Positions 24,065 to 33,759 of a stretch of DNA of 64,000 nucleotides are shown one piece after another. The DNA comes from Bog-473 sp963782415. Lineage in GTDB: Bacteria > Actinomycetota > Acidimicrobiia > Acidimicrobiales > RAAP-2. Within the stretch, counting starts at the first letter, position 1. Each line of letters begins with the position of its first letter. The DNA lies in assembly GCA_963782415.1 (NCBI GenBank), contig CAWAJT010000002.1, positions 124,001-188,000 of the forward strand. Direction: 5' to 3'. The position numbers and the translations under genes are program-made. Below the pieces are notes generated by a model, which was given only the letters and a program-made list of their open reading frames with translations, made no database searches and had not been told where the DNA came from.

Positions 24065-25206
24065 GTGAGGACGCTGATGCTCACGAAGTTCCTCCCGCTC
24101 CCGGAGAACAACGGGGGGCACCAACGCTCGCTGGCCATCGCCCGCCGGCTCGCCGAGCTGGGCGACCTCGTGCTGTGCGCCTACGACGACGGGACGTCGG
24201 ACCGGGAGGGGCTGCGGGACCTGGGCATCGACGTGCGCGCGGTGCCCTGGCGGGTCACGGTGGCAGGCGCCGCCCGGGGCGTGCTGGCGACGCGTAGTCT
24301 CTCGGCGGGGCGATTCTGGAGCGCCGCGATGGTCAAGGCCGTCCGTGGAGCTGCCGACGAGAAACCGATCGACCTCCTCCAGGTCGAATATCAGCAGATG
24401 GTGCCCTTCGTGCGCGATATCACCGCCAAGCAGTCGATTCTCGACCTCCACAACATAGAGTCGGCCCTGGTCGACAGCTATGCCCGCTCCCGCAGCGGCC
24501 TGCCCGCCGCCCTCTACCGGGTCGAGGCGGCCGCCCTCCGGCGCATGGAGCGACAGACCATCGGCACCTTTGACCACGTGATCGTGGTCAGCGAGAAGGA
24601 GCGGGAGCGGCTGGTACCGGGGGCCCGCTCGGTCCTGGTCTGTCCCAACGGCCGCGAGCCCTCTGCGGTCCTACCTCCCTCGCCCGACCCGACCGTGGCC
24701 TTCGTCGCCACCATGGGCTGGGCCCCCAACGTCGACGCGGCGCTTTGGTTGGGACGCGAGATCTGGCCCTCGGTGCTGGCGCGCGTCCCGGGCGCCCGCC
24801 TCCTGCTGGTCGGCAAGGACCCGGCGCCGGCGGTGCTGGCGCTGGCCGACGGGCACGTCGAGGTGACCGGGACCGTCGACGACGTGCGCCCGTACCTGGC
24901 CCAGGCGCGGGTCGTCGTCGCACCGCTGCGCGCCGGCGGGGGACGCGGCTCAAGGTCATGGAGGCGCTCGACGTCGGGCGCCCCCTCGTGGGCACGTCGG
25001 TCGGTTGTGAGGGGATGGACGATCTCATCGGGCGCGGCGTGCTCATCGCCGACTCCGCGCCGGCCTTCGCCGCCGCGGTCGCCGACCTCCTCCTCGACCC
25101 CGAACGGGCCGCCGCGTTGGGCCGGGCCGGACACGAGGCGGTCCAAGCGGACCACACCTGGGACGCCGCGCTGGCGCCACTGCTCACGGCGGTCCGCCCG
25201 TGTTGA
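24065..25206 (+). CDS. GT4-type glycosyltransferase, frameshifted
   Basis: The GTG start at 24065 gives TLMLTKFLPLPENNGGHQR, the typical GT-B N-terminus with a glycine-rich loop. The segment LLQVEYQQMVPF, the HNIESALVDSYARS helix and VSEKERERLV are as in family 4 enzymes. The nucleotide-sugar site starts at VAFVATMGWAPNVDAA. At about 24939 the frame breaks: adding one base gives RAGGGTRLKVMEALDVGRPLV, the expected donor-binding motif with its conserved Glu, and the restored frame runs to a TGA at 25204-25206. It transfers a hexose onto the lipid-linked repeat in the cytosol; sugar unknown. It overlaps the start of the ligase gene by seven bases. Confidence 0.8.
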
Positions 25207-26645
25207 TCGCAATCGGCGCCGTCATCGGCCTCGGTGCCGCCGCCCTGATCGTCGCGCTCTTCGTCCGCTGGGAGCGCGAGGGGAAAGCGCAGCTGGTCCC
25301 GCTGGTCCTTCTCGGTCTCTTGGTCGTGGAGGCGACGATCTACAACGACCCGAACGTCATCCCACGGAGCATCTTTCACCCGGGGTCGGGTTCGACGCAG
25401 CTCCGCCTGCCCGAGATCTACATCACGCTCGCGCTGATTGCACGTCTCATCGCGCAGGGGAGGCCGAAACGGATCGGCCTCCCGGCCGGCCTGTGGGTGG
25501 CGTTCGCCGCCTGGATGTTCGTGGGGCTGATCGAAGGGAAGCTCAACCACAACCCCTTCTCGCAGGACATCTACGAGGCGAAGGACATCTTGTACATCAC
25601 CGGCGCCTACGCGCTGGGCGCCGGCGTGCCGATCCGCAAGTATTTCGAACGGGGCGATCTGTTCAAGCTGGGCACGCTGTGCGTCGTCTGCGCCAGCCTC
25701 CTCGACGTCATGTCGCTCGGCCACGTCACGGTTAACACCACCCTGCCCGGCCTCCCGCTGCAGCAATTCGGCGTCGTGGGCGCGGAGACGGCCGCCCTCT
25801 TCCTGGCCGTCGGTACCGTCTGCTTCCTGATGCGCATGGCCAGCGGGCCGGTCGCCCTGCGCCACGTGCTGGTCCTGATCCCGTTGATCGTCGCCGTGGT
25901 ACTGGCCAATCAACGCGCCGTGCTGGTGAACCTCGCCGTCGTGGTCCTCGTGGTGATCGGCGCCGTCGTCGTCGGGCACTGGCAGGGCCCGCTGCGGCGA
26001 TTCCAGGTGAAGTCGGGCCAGGTCCTGCTGACCGTGCTGGCCCTGGTCGCCGTCTTGATCGCCGTGGTCGTCATCCCCGCCGCCGTGGACCGGCAGCCGG
26101 CGCAGATCCCGTTGGCCTCGAGCTACCAGAGCCTCTTCCACAACCAAGGCAAGGCGGAGTCGGCGCAGGACCGGCTGAACCTGGCGGCCGAGGCCGAGAA
26201 GCTGATCCCACAACACCTCATCATCGGATGGGGGCTCGGAATCGAGTTCCCGTACTACGAGGCCGGGTCCCGCACGGTGGTGACGATCGCCTACGCCCAC
26301 AATCTCGCGCTCGATCTGTGGCTGCGGCTCGGCCTGGTCGGCCTCGTGAGCTTCTTCTTGGCGTTGATCGGATCGATCGCCGGCGGCCTGCGCGTCTGGC
26401 GACGACATCGAGACCCGGTGACGGCCGCCCTGGCGCTGGGCCTGGTGGCCGTGGTCTGCGGGCTCGTCACCACCGGCTTCCTGGAGCCCATGCTCGATGA
26501 ATATAGGTTTGCCGTCTTGTTCGGCGTCAGCCTCGGCATCCTGCGTGCGTGCGTCACCTCCATGGACCTGCCCCCGCGTCCGCTCACATGGACAACGGAG
26601 GCCGCGGGATTTTCTGCCCCGACGGGACCGGCGAGGTGGTCCTAG
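25200..26645 (+). CDS. O-antigen ligase/Wzy-like polysaccharide polymerase
   Basis: A multi-pass membrane protein of 481 residues with ten or more hydrophobic segments. The Wzy_C/O-antigen ligase signature is in a large exterior loop followed by YAHNLALDLWLRLGLVGL (about residue 365), which carries the conserved His-Asn. The loop also holds SAQDRLNLAAEAEKLI and HLIIGWGLGIEF. In this context it most likely polymerises the flipped repeat units outside the membrane, as Wzy does. GTG 25200 overlaps the upstream GT4 gene by seven bases. The C-terminal tail is short, cytosolic and Pro-rich. Confidence 0.8.
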   Translation: MLIAIGAVIGLGAAALIVALFVRWEREGKAQLVPLVLLGLLVVEATIYNDPNVIPRSIFHPGSGSTQLRLPEIYITLALIARLIAQGRPKRIGLPAGLWVAFAAWMFVGLIEGKLNHNPFSQDIYEAKDILYITGAYALGAGVPIRKYFERGDLFKLGTLCVVCASLLDVMSLGHVTVNTTLPGLPLQQFGVVGAETAALFLAVGTVCFLMRMASGPVALRHVLVLIPLIVAVVLANQRAVLVNLAVVVLVVIGAVVVGHWQGPLRRFQVKSGQVLLTVLALVAVLIAVVVIPAAVDRQPAQIPLASSYQSLFHNQGKAESAQDRLNLAAEAEKLIPQHLIIGWGLGIEFPYYEAGSRTVVTIAYAHNLALDLWLRLGLVGLVSFFLALIGSIAGGLRVWRRHRDPVTAALALGLVAVVCGLVTTGFLEPMLDEYRFAVLFGVSLGILRACVTSMDLPPRPLTWTTEAAGFSAPTGPARWS

Positions 26646-26823
26646 GCATGGAACGCCAGATGCTCACACGCGGACCCAAGGGCCTCGTAGGCTGGCTGCA
26701 GCCGGTGCTGGCCGGCCGCTGTCCACGGGGTGCGCGGGACAACGACTCACTCCGGCTTGGAGTCGAGTGTGAACGGTGGTCGCTTGACGCGGTCGCCGTG
26801 GAGAGTTGAGCAGAGAGGCCGGG

Positions 26824-28215
26824 ATGGATCTCAGACAGGTCGTACGCACGGTGCGCGCCAATTGGATCGTGGCTCTCATCACCTTCCTCGCCTGCCTCTT
26901 CATCGGCGGGGCCTATGCGGTGCTGCCGGCAAAGAAGTACGAGGCGTCCGTGGTGCTGGTGGCGCAGCCCCCGCCGAACGCATCTGACCCGGGTTCCGAC
27001 GTCGGCGCCATTCAGATCGAGATCCCCCAGATCGCGGTCGTGGCCGAGAACGGGACGGTCGACGACGAGGCGAGCAAGCAGGTGCCGGCGCGCCTGCGCG
27101 GACCGGTGAGCATCTCGGCCACCGCCAACCCTGCAACGAACACCGTGACGGTCAGCGCCTCGAGCACCAACCCGGCGACGGCACAGGCCTACGCCAACAC
27201 GGTCGCGGCGCGGGTCGTGAAGATCGCGAACCGAGATCAAGGCGCCGTCCTGGTGCTGTCCGAGCTCGGCGCGGCCGAGCTGCCCACAAAACCGACCAAC
27301 CCGCGCGTCACGGTTGCCATCGCGTCCATCGTCTTCGGACTCATCGCGGCCGTCTTCGCCGCCCTGGCGGCCGGGGCACTGCGACGTTTCGTCGCCTCGG
27401 ACGAGATCTCGGAACGGCTGGGCATCCCGGTGCTGGGCGAGGTGCCGGCTCTCGTCCGGGCCGGACTCAACCCGGCCGACATGTTCAGAGGAATGGGGGA
27501 TGAGCGCGGACTCGAGGCCTTCCAGCAGCTGCGCAGCCAGCTGCACGTCATGTTCCAGGACTCGCATCCCGTCATCGCCTTCACCTCGTGCGATCCCCGC
27601 GAGGGCAAGTCGTTCGTCGCCGCGCACACGGCCTGGGCGTTGGCCACCCCGGGTCAATTCGTCGTCGCGGTCGATGGCGACCTGCGCCAGCCGAGGCTGC
27701 ACGAGATCTTCGGTGCGGCGATATCGCCCGGCGTGAGTGACATCTCCGTGGCCAACGGTCCGACGGAGCTCTTGACCACGACCGAGAACCGCTACCTCGA
27801 GCTCATTCCGGCGGGGGTCCCGACCCGGCACCCGGCCGACATTGCGGCGGCGGACGTGCCGCGGCTTCTCCGCGCGCTCAAGGAGTCGGATCGCACCGTC
27901 GTGCTCGACTGCCCGCCGATGATCGGTGTGGCCGAGACCACCATCTTGGTGGCCAAGGCGGACGCCGTCATCCTGGTGGTCGACGCACGCAAGTTCAGCT
28001 TCGAGAGCCTCGAGCACGGTCTGGCACAGATCCGCGCCTCAGGGGCGAACGTGGTGGGGATCGTGCTGAACCGGGTCCGGCGGCGCAAGTCCGGGCAGTT
28101 CTACGGCGACGAGGAACCGTCGCAGAACGGGAACCAGGGCCAGAGCCACACCCAGAGCCCCGGCCCTGGGCCTCGTCCCAAGGAAAAACTCCGCCGCCTC
28201 GCTCGATCGGGCTAG
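26824..28215 (+). CDS. Wzz chain-length regulator fused to BY-kinase-like ATPase
   Basis: ATG 26824 follows GAGAGG; a TTG at 26806 is also open. Residues about 1-190 are a Wzz-type domain with two membrane segments (WIVALITFLACLFIGGAY, and TVAIASIVFGLIAAVFAAL near 165-190) and an exterior loop. The C-terminal part is a tyrosine-autokinase ATPase: Walker A as CDPREGKSFVAAHTA, Walker A' as VVAVDGDLRQPRL and Walker B as RTVVLDCPPMIG. The usual Thr after GKS is Phe, and the usual Tyr-rich tail is absent (one Tyr, in GQFYGDEE), so phospho-cycling may differ from typical CpsD. It should control polymer length together with the Wzy-like protein. Confidence 0.8.
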   Translation: MDLRQVVRTVRANWIVALITFLACLFIGGAYAVLPAKKYEASVVLVAQPPPNASDPGSDVGAIQIEIPQIAVVAENGTVDDEASKQVPARLRGPVSISATANPATNTVTVSASSTNPATAQAYANTVAARVVKIANRDQGAVLVLSELGAAELPTKPTNPRVTVAIASIVFGLIAAVFAALAAGALRRFVASDEISERLGIPVLGEVPALVRAGLNPADMFRGMGDERGLEAFQQLRSQLHVMFQDSHPVIAFTSCDPREGKSFVAAHTAWALATPGQFVVAVDGDLRQPRLHEIFGAAISPGVSDISVANGPTELLTTTENRYLELIPAGVPTRHPADIAAADVPRLLRALKESDRTVVLDCPPMIGVAETTILVAKADAVILVVDARKFSFESLEHGLAQIRASGANVVGIVLNRVRRRKSGQFYGDEEPSQNGNQGQSHTQSPGPGPRPKEKLRRLARSG

Positions 28216-28218
28216 CCC

Positions 28219-29835
28219 ATGTTGCGCGAGCCCGAGACTGAGCCAGAGGGGGCTTCCGGGAGCGGTCGGCTCAAGAAGGTGAGCACGCGCCGCAACGTCA
28301 CGACGAATTACGTCGTGGCGATCAGCATCGTCGCGGTCGGCTTCCTCACGACACCGATCCTCACGCACCAGCTCGGTATCGTCCGGTTCGGTGTGTGGGC
28401 GCTGATCGGCTCGCTCATCCCGTTCCTCGAGATCCTCGAGCTCGGATTCGCCAACGCGACCGTGGCCTTCGTCAGCCGCCACCTCGAGCTCGAAGATGAC
28501 GACGCGGTCAGCAGCACGATCAACACGTCGTTCATCGTCCTCTCCGTCCTGGGGCTCCTGGCGTTCGCGACCGTGGTGGTCTTCGCGATCTTTCTGCCCC
28601 ACATCATCACGAGCATTCCGAAGAACCTGGTCGGGCAGGCGCAGTTCCTGCTGCTGCTCCTCGCCGTGGACATGGCGCTGTCCATTCCGATGGACACCTT
28701 CGGCGGCGCGCTGACGGCCATGCAGCGCTTCGATCTCCTGAACTACAGCCTCTTCGCCGTTGTGATCGCGCAGGCGATCGGCTGGATCGTCGTCCTGGTG
28801 GTGTTCCACGGAGGTCTCATCGCGCTCGGAGTCGTGACGGTCGCCATCAGCATGGCGGGCCAGGTGTCGCGACTGGTCATGGTGCACCATCTGCTCCCCT
28901 GGTTCCACCTGTCGTTGCGGGGGTTCGATCGGAGCATCGTCCGGACCTACACGACCATCTCTGGGTGGTATGCGATGGTGCAGATCTCCGATGCGGTGAT
29001 CTCGCTGTCGGACATCCTCGTCGTCGGGGCGGTGGCGGGTGTCCGTGCGGCCGCCGTGTACTCCGTCGCCTGGCGCCTGGGCTTGCTCCCCTACAGGGCG
29101 ATCTCACCGCGGATCTTCGTCGTGTTCTCGCAAGCCGGCCAGCTGGCAGCGCGCGACGGTCTGCCCGCCTTGCGCGGGATGACCGACGACGTGCTCCGTT
29201 TCGTCCAGTTCCTGACCATCCCGGCCGCCATTGCCATCGGGTTCCTGGCGGGACCCGCCCTCGAGGTCTGGGTCGGCCCCGTCTATCGCGAGGCGGCGCC
29301 CATCGTCGGCCTGTTGTGCCTGGCCACCGTGGTGCAGGCCTGGGCGCTGGCAATCAGACAAGCGATCAACGGCGCCGGGCGCCCGGCACTCTCGGCCGTC
29401 CTGTACGGCGGCGAGGCGGTGCTCCACGTCGGCCTGGGCCTCATTCTGGCGTCACGCTACGGCGCCTTGGGGATGGCCTGGGCCGTGCTGATCACGGTCA
29501 TGGTGATAGAGGGGGCCCTCATGCTGCCGCTCGGGTACAAAATGATCGGCGATTCGGTCCTGCGACCGCTGCTGCGCACCATCCGCATCGTGGGGCTGCC
29601 GGCGCTCGTGACCGGCGGGCTGGCCTGGTTCGTCGGACGGGGCGGTGGCCCGCTGTACGTCTTCGCCGACACGCACGGCCGGCTGGTCGGGCTGATCGTC
29701 GTCGGCGCCGCCGGCGCCGCACTCATGGTCGTCTTCTACGGCGTCTTGGTCGTCACCGCGCCGGGCGACCGGCGACAGCAGTTCGTCTCACAATTCCGCA
29801 GCTCGGTGGGCCGGTTGACGGCCTGGCTCCACTAG
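28219..29835 (+). CDS. Polysaccharide flippase, Wzx-like (MOP superfamily)
   Basis: 538 residues with about 12-14 hydrophobic segments. It opens with a short soluble head, then RRNVTTNYVVAISIVAVGF and TPILTHQLGIVRFGVWALIG, the usual first helices of PST/MVF-type flippases. ATG 28219 comes three bases after the preceding stop, so translation is probably coupled. Its role is to move the undecaprenyl-linked repeat unit from the cytosolic to the outer face of the membrane. No frameshift is seen. MATE and MurJ branches share the fold; the context decides for Wzx. Confidence 0.82.
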   Translation: MLREPETEPEGASGSGRLKKVSTRRNVTTNYVVAISIVAVGFLTTPILTHQLGIVRFGVWALIGSLIPFLEILELGFANATVAFVSRHLELEDDDAVSSTINTSFIVLSVLGLLAFATVVVFAIFLPHIITSIPKNLVGQAQFLLLLLAVDMALSIPMDTFGGALTAMQRFDLLNYSLFAVVIAQAIGWIVVLVVFHGGLIALGVVTVAISMAGQVSRLVMVHHLLPWFHLSLRGFDRSIVRTYTTISGWYAMVQISDAVISLSDILVVGAVAGVRAAAVYSVAWRLGLLPYRAISPRIFVVFSQAGQLAARDGLPALRGMTDDVLRFVQFLTIPAAIAIGFLAGPALEVWVGPVYREAAPIVGLLCLATVVQAWALAIRQAINGAGRPALSAVLYGGEAVLHVGLGLILASRYGALGMAWAVLITVMVIEGALMLPLGYKMIGDSVLRPLLRTIRIVGLPALVTGGLAWFVGRGGGPLYVFADTHGRLVGLIVVGAAGAALMVVFYGVLVVTAPGDRRQQFVSQFRSSVGRLTAWLH

Positions 29836-29919
29836 GGTCGTCCACGTGACGAAGCTCTCGGCGGCGGCGACGTCCAATGGTGCGCGACCAGGGGCCGACG
29901 TGCAACTGGGTCTCGTCGT

Positions 29920-31695
29920 TTGACGGCTGCGTCGACCTCGAACGGGCTGCGGTCCGTTGCGCTGTGGCTCGGCTCGCCCGGCCGCCCATTGTTCGCGTGG
30001 CTCGACGTCCCCGGCGACGGCCGTGTCGTGGGCGCCGCCGTGATCTGCTCCTCCATGGGTCTCGAAGCCGCGTACTCGACCCGCGGGGTGCGCCACCTGG
30101 CGCACCGGCTGGTGGTCGCCGGCTGGGCCGCGCTCCGCGTCGACTACCCGGCCACGGGAGACTCCGCAGGGAGCTGGACGGACCCCGGTCTCGTCGACGA
30201 GTGGCTCGACAGCATCCGCACCGGCATCGACTACGTCCGCGGCCTGGGGGTGCCGCGGGTGGCGGTCGTGGGCCTCCGGCTCGGGGCCACCCTGGCCGCC
30301 GCCGAGCTCGCCCGCGGCGGGCCCGTGGACGACCTCGTGCTGTGGGACCCGTGCGCCACGGGGAGGGCGTTCTTGCGAGAGCAGTCGGCGCTCGCGGCAT
30401 TCCGGCGCGACTTGGCCGTCCAATGGGGGGTCCTCGGGAAGGACGACGCGGTCGAAGCGCCAGTCATCAGCGAGGAGGGGTCGGTCGAGGCACCCGGCGC
30501 CACGTTCTCGGCGGCGACCGTGTCGGATCTCAAGCCGTTGGCAATCTCGACCGACCGGACACTGGCAACGCGCGAGTTGATCCTGGGACGCACGGGACGC
30601 AGCCTCGAACGAGCGACGAGGGAGCGGCTGACGTTGGCCCAGGTCGAGGCGGCCGAGGTCGAGGGTCAGGAGTCGCTCTTCGAGGACCAGCCCGTGACAC
30701 CGCTGCCCACGCTCGAGCGGATCGCCCGCTGGCTGACCGAGCGCAGCGAGCCGGCGACCCAGATCGCCGTGCCGGCCGGGTCCGGCAGCGCCGTCCATCC
30801 GACCAACGGTTGCTGCGCGGCGCGAGAGCGCGCCGTGGAACTCGGTCCGGCCGGCCTCTTCGGGATCCTCTGCGAACCCGCCGCCCCGCTGAGCCCGTCG
30901 GCTCCCACCATCGTCTTCTTGAACATCGGCCTGATCAACCATGTCGGGCCGGATCGCCTGTGGGTGGACCTGGCCCGGTCCTGGGCGGGTGACGGTCGCG
31001 TGCGGTGCGTCCGCGTGGATCTCAGCGGCATGGGCGACAGCCCGGTGCGGACCGGTCGAGCCGAGCTGCGCGCCTATCCCCTCGATGCCCTCCAAGATGT
31101 GACCGACATCCGCCACGCGGTCACGGGCGAGGGTGGTGGGAGCGTCGTCCTCATTGGTGGGTGCTCGGGCGCCGACCACGCCGTCGAGTCGGCGCTCTTC
31201 GATCCCGAGGCGGTGTCGCTGTGCGTGGTGAATCCGGCCCTCACCCCGAAGTGGTGGAAGGAACCACCCGACCCCAACGACGCTCCTCTCGAATCCAACG
31301 ACCGCCAGTCGTGGGGCCTGTCCTCCCCGCTGCTCTCGCGCCTGTTGCGGCGCGTCGGACGGTTCAAAGGGACGGCGCAACGGATACCCAACTGGGGCTG
31401 GTGGATCGCGAAGCGGTGGTTCATGTCGGGCAGTCCGGTCCGGACGCTGGAGAAGCTGGCGCACTCCGGCGTGCCCGTCGTGATCGTGGCGGGCACCGGT
31501 GAGGCCGGCCGGGTCGCCCAGGGTGAACACCGGCGGTTGCGCGCCCTGGCCTCGGCCGGCGGCATCCACATGGAGGTCGTCTCCTACCTGGAGCATTCCC
31601 TCTTGGACCGGGCGAGCCGGGACCGGGTGGCGGAGATCATGACCGGTTACGTCGCCGGGCTCGGAAGGACCCCGGACCACCCGTCTGGTGCCTGA
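29920..31695 (+). CDS. Tandem alpha/beta-hydrolase-fold protein of the exopolysaccharide locus
   Basis: 591 residues, TTG start at 29920. The two halves are each an alpha/beta hydrolase fold. The first (about residues 15-200) has CSSMGLEAAYSTRG, LRVDYPATGDSAGSW and the nucleophile-elbow position as VVGLRLGATLA, where Arg replaces Ser. The second (about 305-590) has FLNIGLINHVGPDRLW, VRVDLSGMGDSP and the elbow LIGGCSGADHA, which places a Cys in the usual Ser position. A possible His is in YLEHSLLDRAS. The first elbow resembles hydrolases associated with exosortase/polysaccharide loci. Neither half has a classic GxSxG, so it may act as a carrier, a non-hydrolytic transferase, or a Cys enzyme. 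No signal peptide is seen, so it is cytosolic. Confidence 0.65.
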   Translation: MTAASTSNGLRSVALWLGSPGRPLFAWLDVPGDGRVVGAAVICSSMGLEAAYSTRGVRHLAHRLVVAGWAALRVDYPATGDSAGSWTDPGLVDEWLDSIRTGIDYVRGLGVPRVAVVGLRLGATLAAAELARGGPVDDLVLWDPCATGRAFLREQSALAAFRRDLAVQWGVLGKDDAVEAPVISEEGSVEAPGATFSAATVSDLKPLAISTDRTLATRELILGRTGRSLERATRERLTLAQVEAAEVEGQESLFEDQPVTPLPTLERIARWLTERSEPATQIAVPAGSGSAVHPTNGCCAARERAVELGPAGLFGILCEPAAPLSPSAPTIVFLNIGLINHVGPDRLWVDLARSWAGDGRVRCVRVDLSGMGDSPVRTGRAELRAYPLDALQDVTDIRHAVTGEGGGSVVLIGGCSGADHAVESALFDPEAVSLCVVNPALTPKWWKEPPDPNDAPLESNDRQSWGLSSPLLSRLLRRVGRFKGTAQRIPNWGWWIAKRWFMSGSPVRTLEKLAHSGVPVVIVAGTGEAGRVAQGEHRRLRALASAGGIHMEVVSYLEHSLLDRASRDRVAEIMTGYVAGLGRTPDHPSGA

Positions 31696-31843
31696 GGAGG
31701 GCTGTTCTCGGACCCATGTCACCACGGACCCGTCACAGGGTCCGTGGTGCTCGTAGCATCGGGGCTGGCTCCGGGCCGCGACGTTCCGTACAACGGACCG
31801 CGCGGGGCATGGGGTCGAGCGATTCCGAGAAGGGGGATCGAAG

Positions 31844-33683
31844 ATGACAACGACCGCGGTGCACGCACCGGTCCCGAAGAAAGGCCTCGCGAACGCCCTG
31901 GGCAAGCGCCAGCTGTCCACCTATCCGAACACCTGGCCCCGGCTCGGTTACCTGGCCATCGTCGTGCTCACGACGATCATGCTGTACTACCTCTATTACG
32001 TGGAGGGCGCGGTCACACCGCTGCTGTTGCCCTACTACCACATGTCGTTCCAGTTCTTCTTGTACCTGCTGGTCGCCTCCAACGCCATCGGTGCATTCAG
32101 CGCCTTCATCGGAGGCTTGTCGGACCGGATCGGACGGGCGAACCTCACCATTTACGGGACGCTCGTGGTGGCGTTGGTGCAGCTGGCCGCCATTCCGCAG
32201 ATCCACGGCAAGTGGGGCTTCGCCGCGGCGTACTGCGTCATCGGCTTTGTCGAGGGCGTCATCCTCGTGTCGACGCCGGCCCTGATGCCGCGACTTCTCT
32301 CCGCAGATGGGCCGCGGTGTGGCCATGGGATTCTGGGCGCTCGGCCCCACCATGGGTGCGCTCGCCGCCAGCCTGGTGGCCACCCACACCCTCGATCACC
32401 TGAAGCCGTGGCAGGACCAGTTCATCATTTCGGGATTGGTCTGCATGGGCGTGGTGGTCATCGCCTTCCTCTTCCTGCGCGAGTTGTCGCCGCAGCTGCG
32501 CGACCAACTCATGGTGAGCGAGCGGGAGCGGGCGCTCGTCGAGGCGCGCGCCAGGGGGATCGACGTCGAGGCGGCGACGGCGCACCCGATCCGCTCCATG
32601 ATGCGGCTCGACCTGATTTCGTCGTCCGTCGCCATATCCGTGTTCCTGCTCTTCTATTACGCCTCGGTCAGCGTCCTGACGATCTACTGGGTCGTCATCT
32701 ACAACCGCTCGACGCCGCAGGCCAACGGCATCAACGTCTGGCTGGCCGCCTTTCTTTCGGCCGGGCTGGTCGTGGCCGGCGTCCTCTCGGACTGGGCGCG
32801 GGTCCGCAAGCCCTTCATGCTCTTCGGTGCGATCTGCTCCATGGTGATGATGGGCTTCTTGATCATCCAGACGGGCCGCCCCCACACCGGCTACTACGCC
32901 AACGTCCTCGTGATCGTGTTGCTCGCCGTCTCCATCTCCTTGGCCTACGCGCCGTGGATGGCGAACTACACCGAGCAGGTCGAGTCCCACAATCCGGCCC
33001 TGACCGCATCGGGGCTCGCGGTGTGGGGCTGGATCCTCCGCATCACCGTCGCGCTCTCGTTCCTGGTCCTCCCGTACGTGATCACCACCTCCACCGTGCT
33101 GGTGGACAATCAGAACGCAGGATCCACCCTGCAGGCGGTCCAGGCCGCGCAGCCCTACGCGCCGAACACGTCCGCCTTGAAGTGCAGTACGACACCGGCC
33201 CCGGCGGACGTCATCGCGAACCTGCAGACGGTTCCGGCGGTGCGGCCCGAGCTCAGCACCCTCGCCACCATTCTGCGGGTCTGCAACGGAACCCACAGCT
33301 TGACGGCGGCCTTGACAGCGGCCGGAGGTCTGACGAACCCCCGCATTCTTGGCCTGAACGCGTTCAACCCGCTGGCCCTGGACATTCAGCACGGCAAGGC
33401 CGTGACCCAGACCCAGATCGCCGGGGTGGCGAAGTACTCGCCCAACCTTGCCGGCCTCCTCGTGGCCGAGGAGAAGCTGGTCCCGGCTCAGAAGACGGCG
33501 CCGGGCGAATGGCAGCGCTGGTGGGGAGTGTGCCTGGCCGGACAGCTGGTCTTTGCCATCTTGGTGTTCTTCATGCGGGGGCGGTGGAGCCCCCGGGCGG
33601 CGCGGCGCGACCTCGCCGAGCACGATCGGATCGTCACCGAGGAGCTGGCCAAGCTGGCTCGGGAGCCCGCGGGGGCCACCTGA
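31844..33683 (+). CDS. Major facilitator superfamily transporter, frameshifted
   Basis: The N-terminal part from ATG 31844 has a cytosolic head, then helices beginning LGYLAIVVLTTIMLYYLYYV and the MFS loop 2-3 motif GGLSDRIGRANLTIYG. The second part is in another frame (32289 onward): RDFSPQMGRGVAMGFWALGP, then eight or so helices, including DWARVRKPFMLFGAI as the symmetric loop, and FFMRGRWSPRAARR near the end. One surplus C near 32288 explains the break, and removing it joins PALM to RDFSPQMGR. A large insert of about 130 residues lies before the last helix. The substrate is unknown. It follows the tandem hydrolase gene by about 150 bases and may not belong to the polysaccharide operon. Confidence 0.75.
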
Positions 33684-33759
33684 GGAATCCCTGCTTTGAT
33701 CCCGGCCGTACGGCAGACCGTAAGGTGGGGTATCAGCGCTGATCGGGGAGGAACGAAGC

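Noticed and set aside
29846..29923. 25-codon leader frame (GTG 29846) overlapping the TTG start of the tandem hydrolase.
   Set aside because: No ribosome binding site or attenuator-like structure; the tail of this frame reads LGLVV and has no regulatory codon run.
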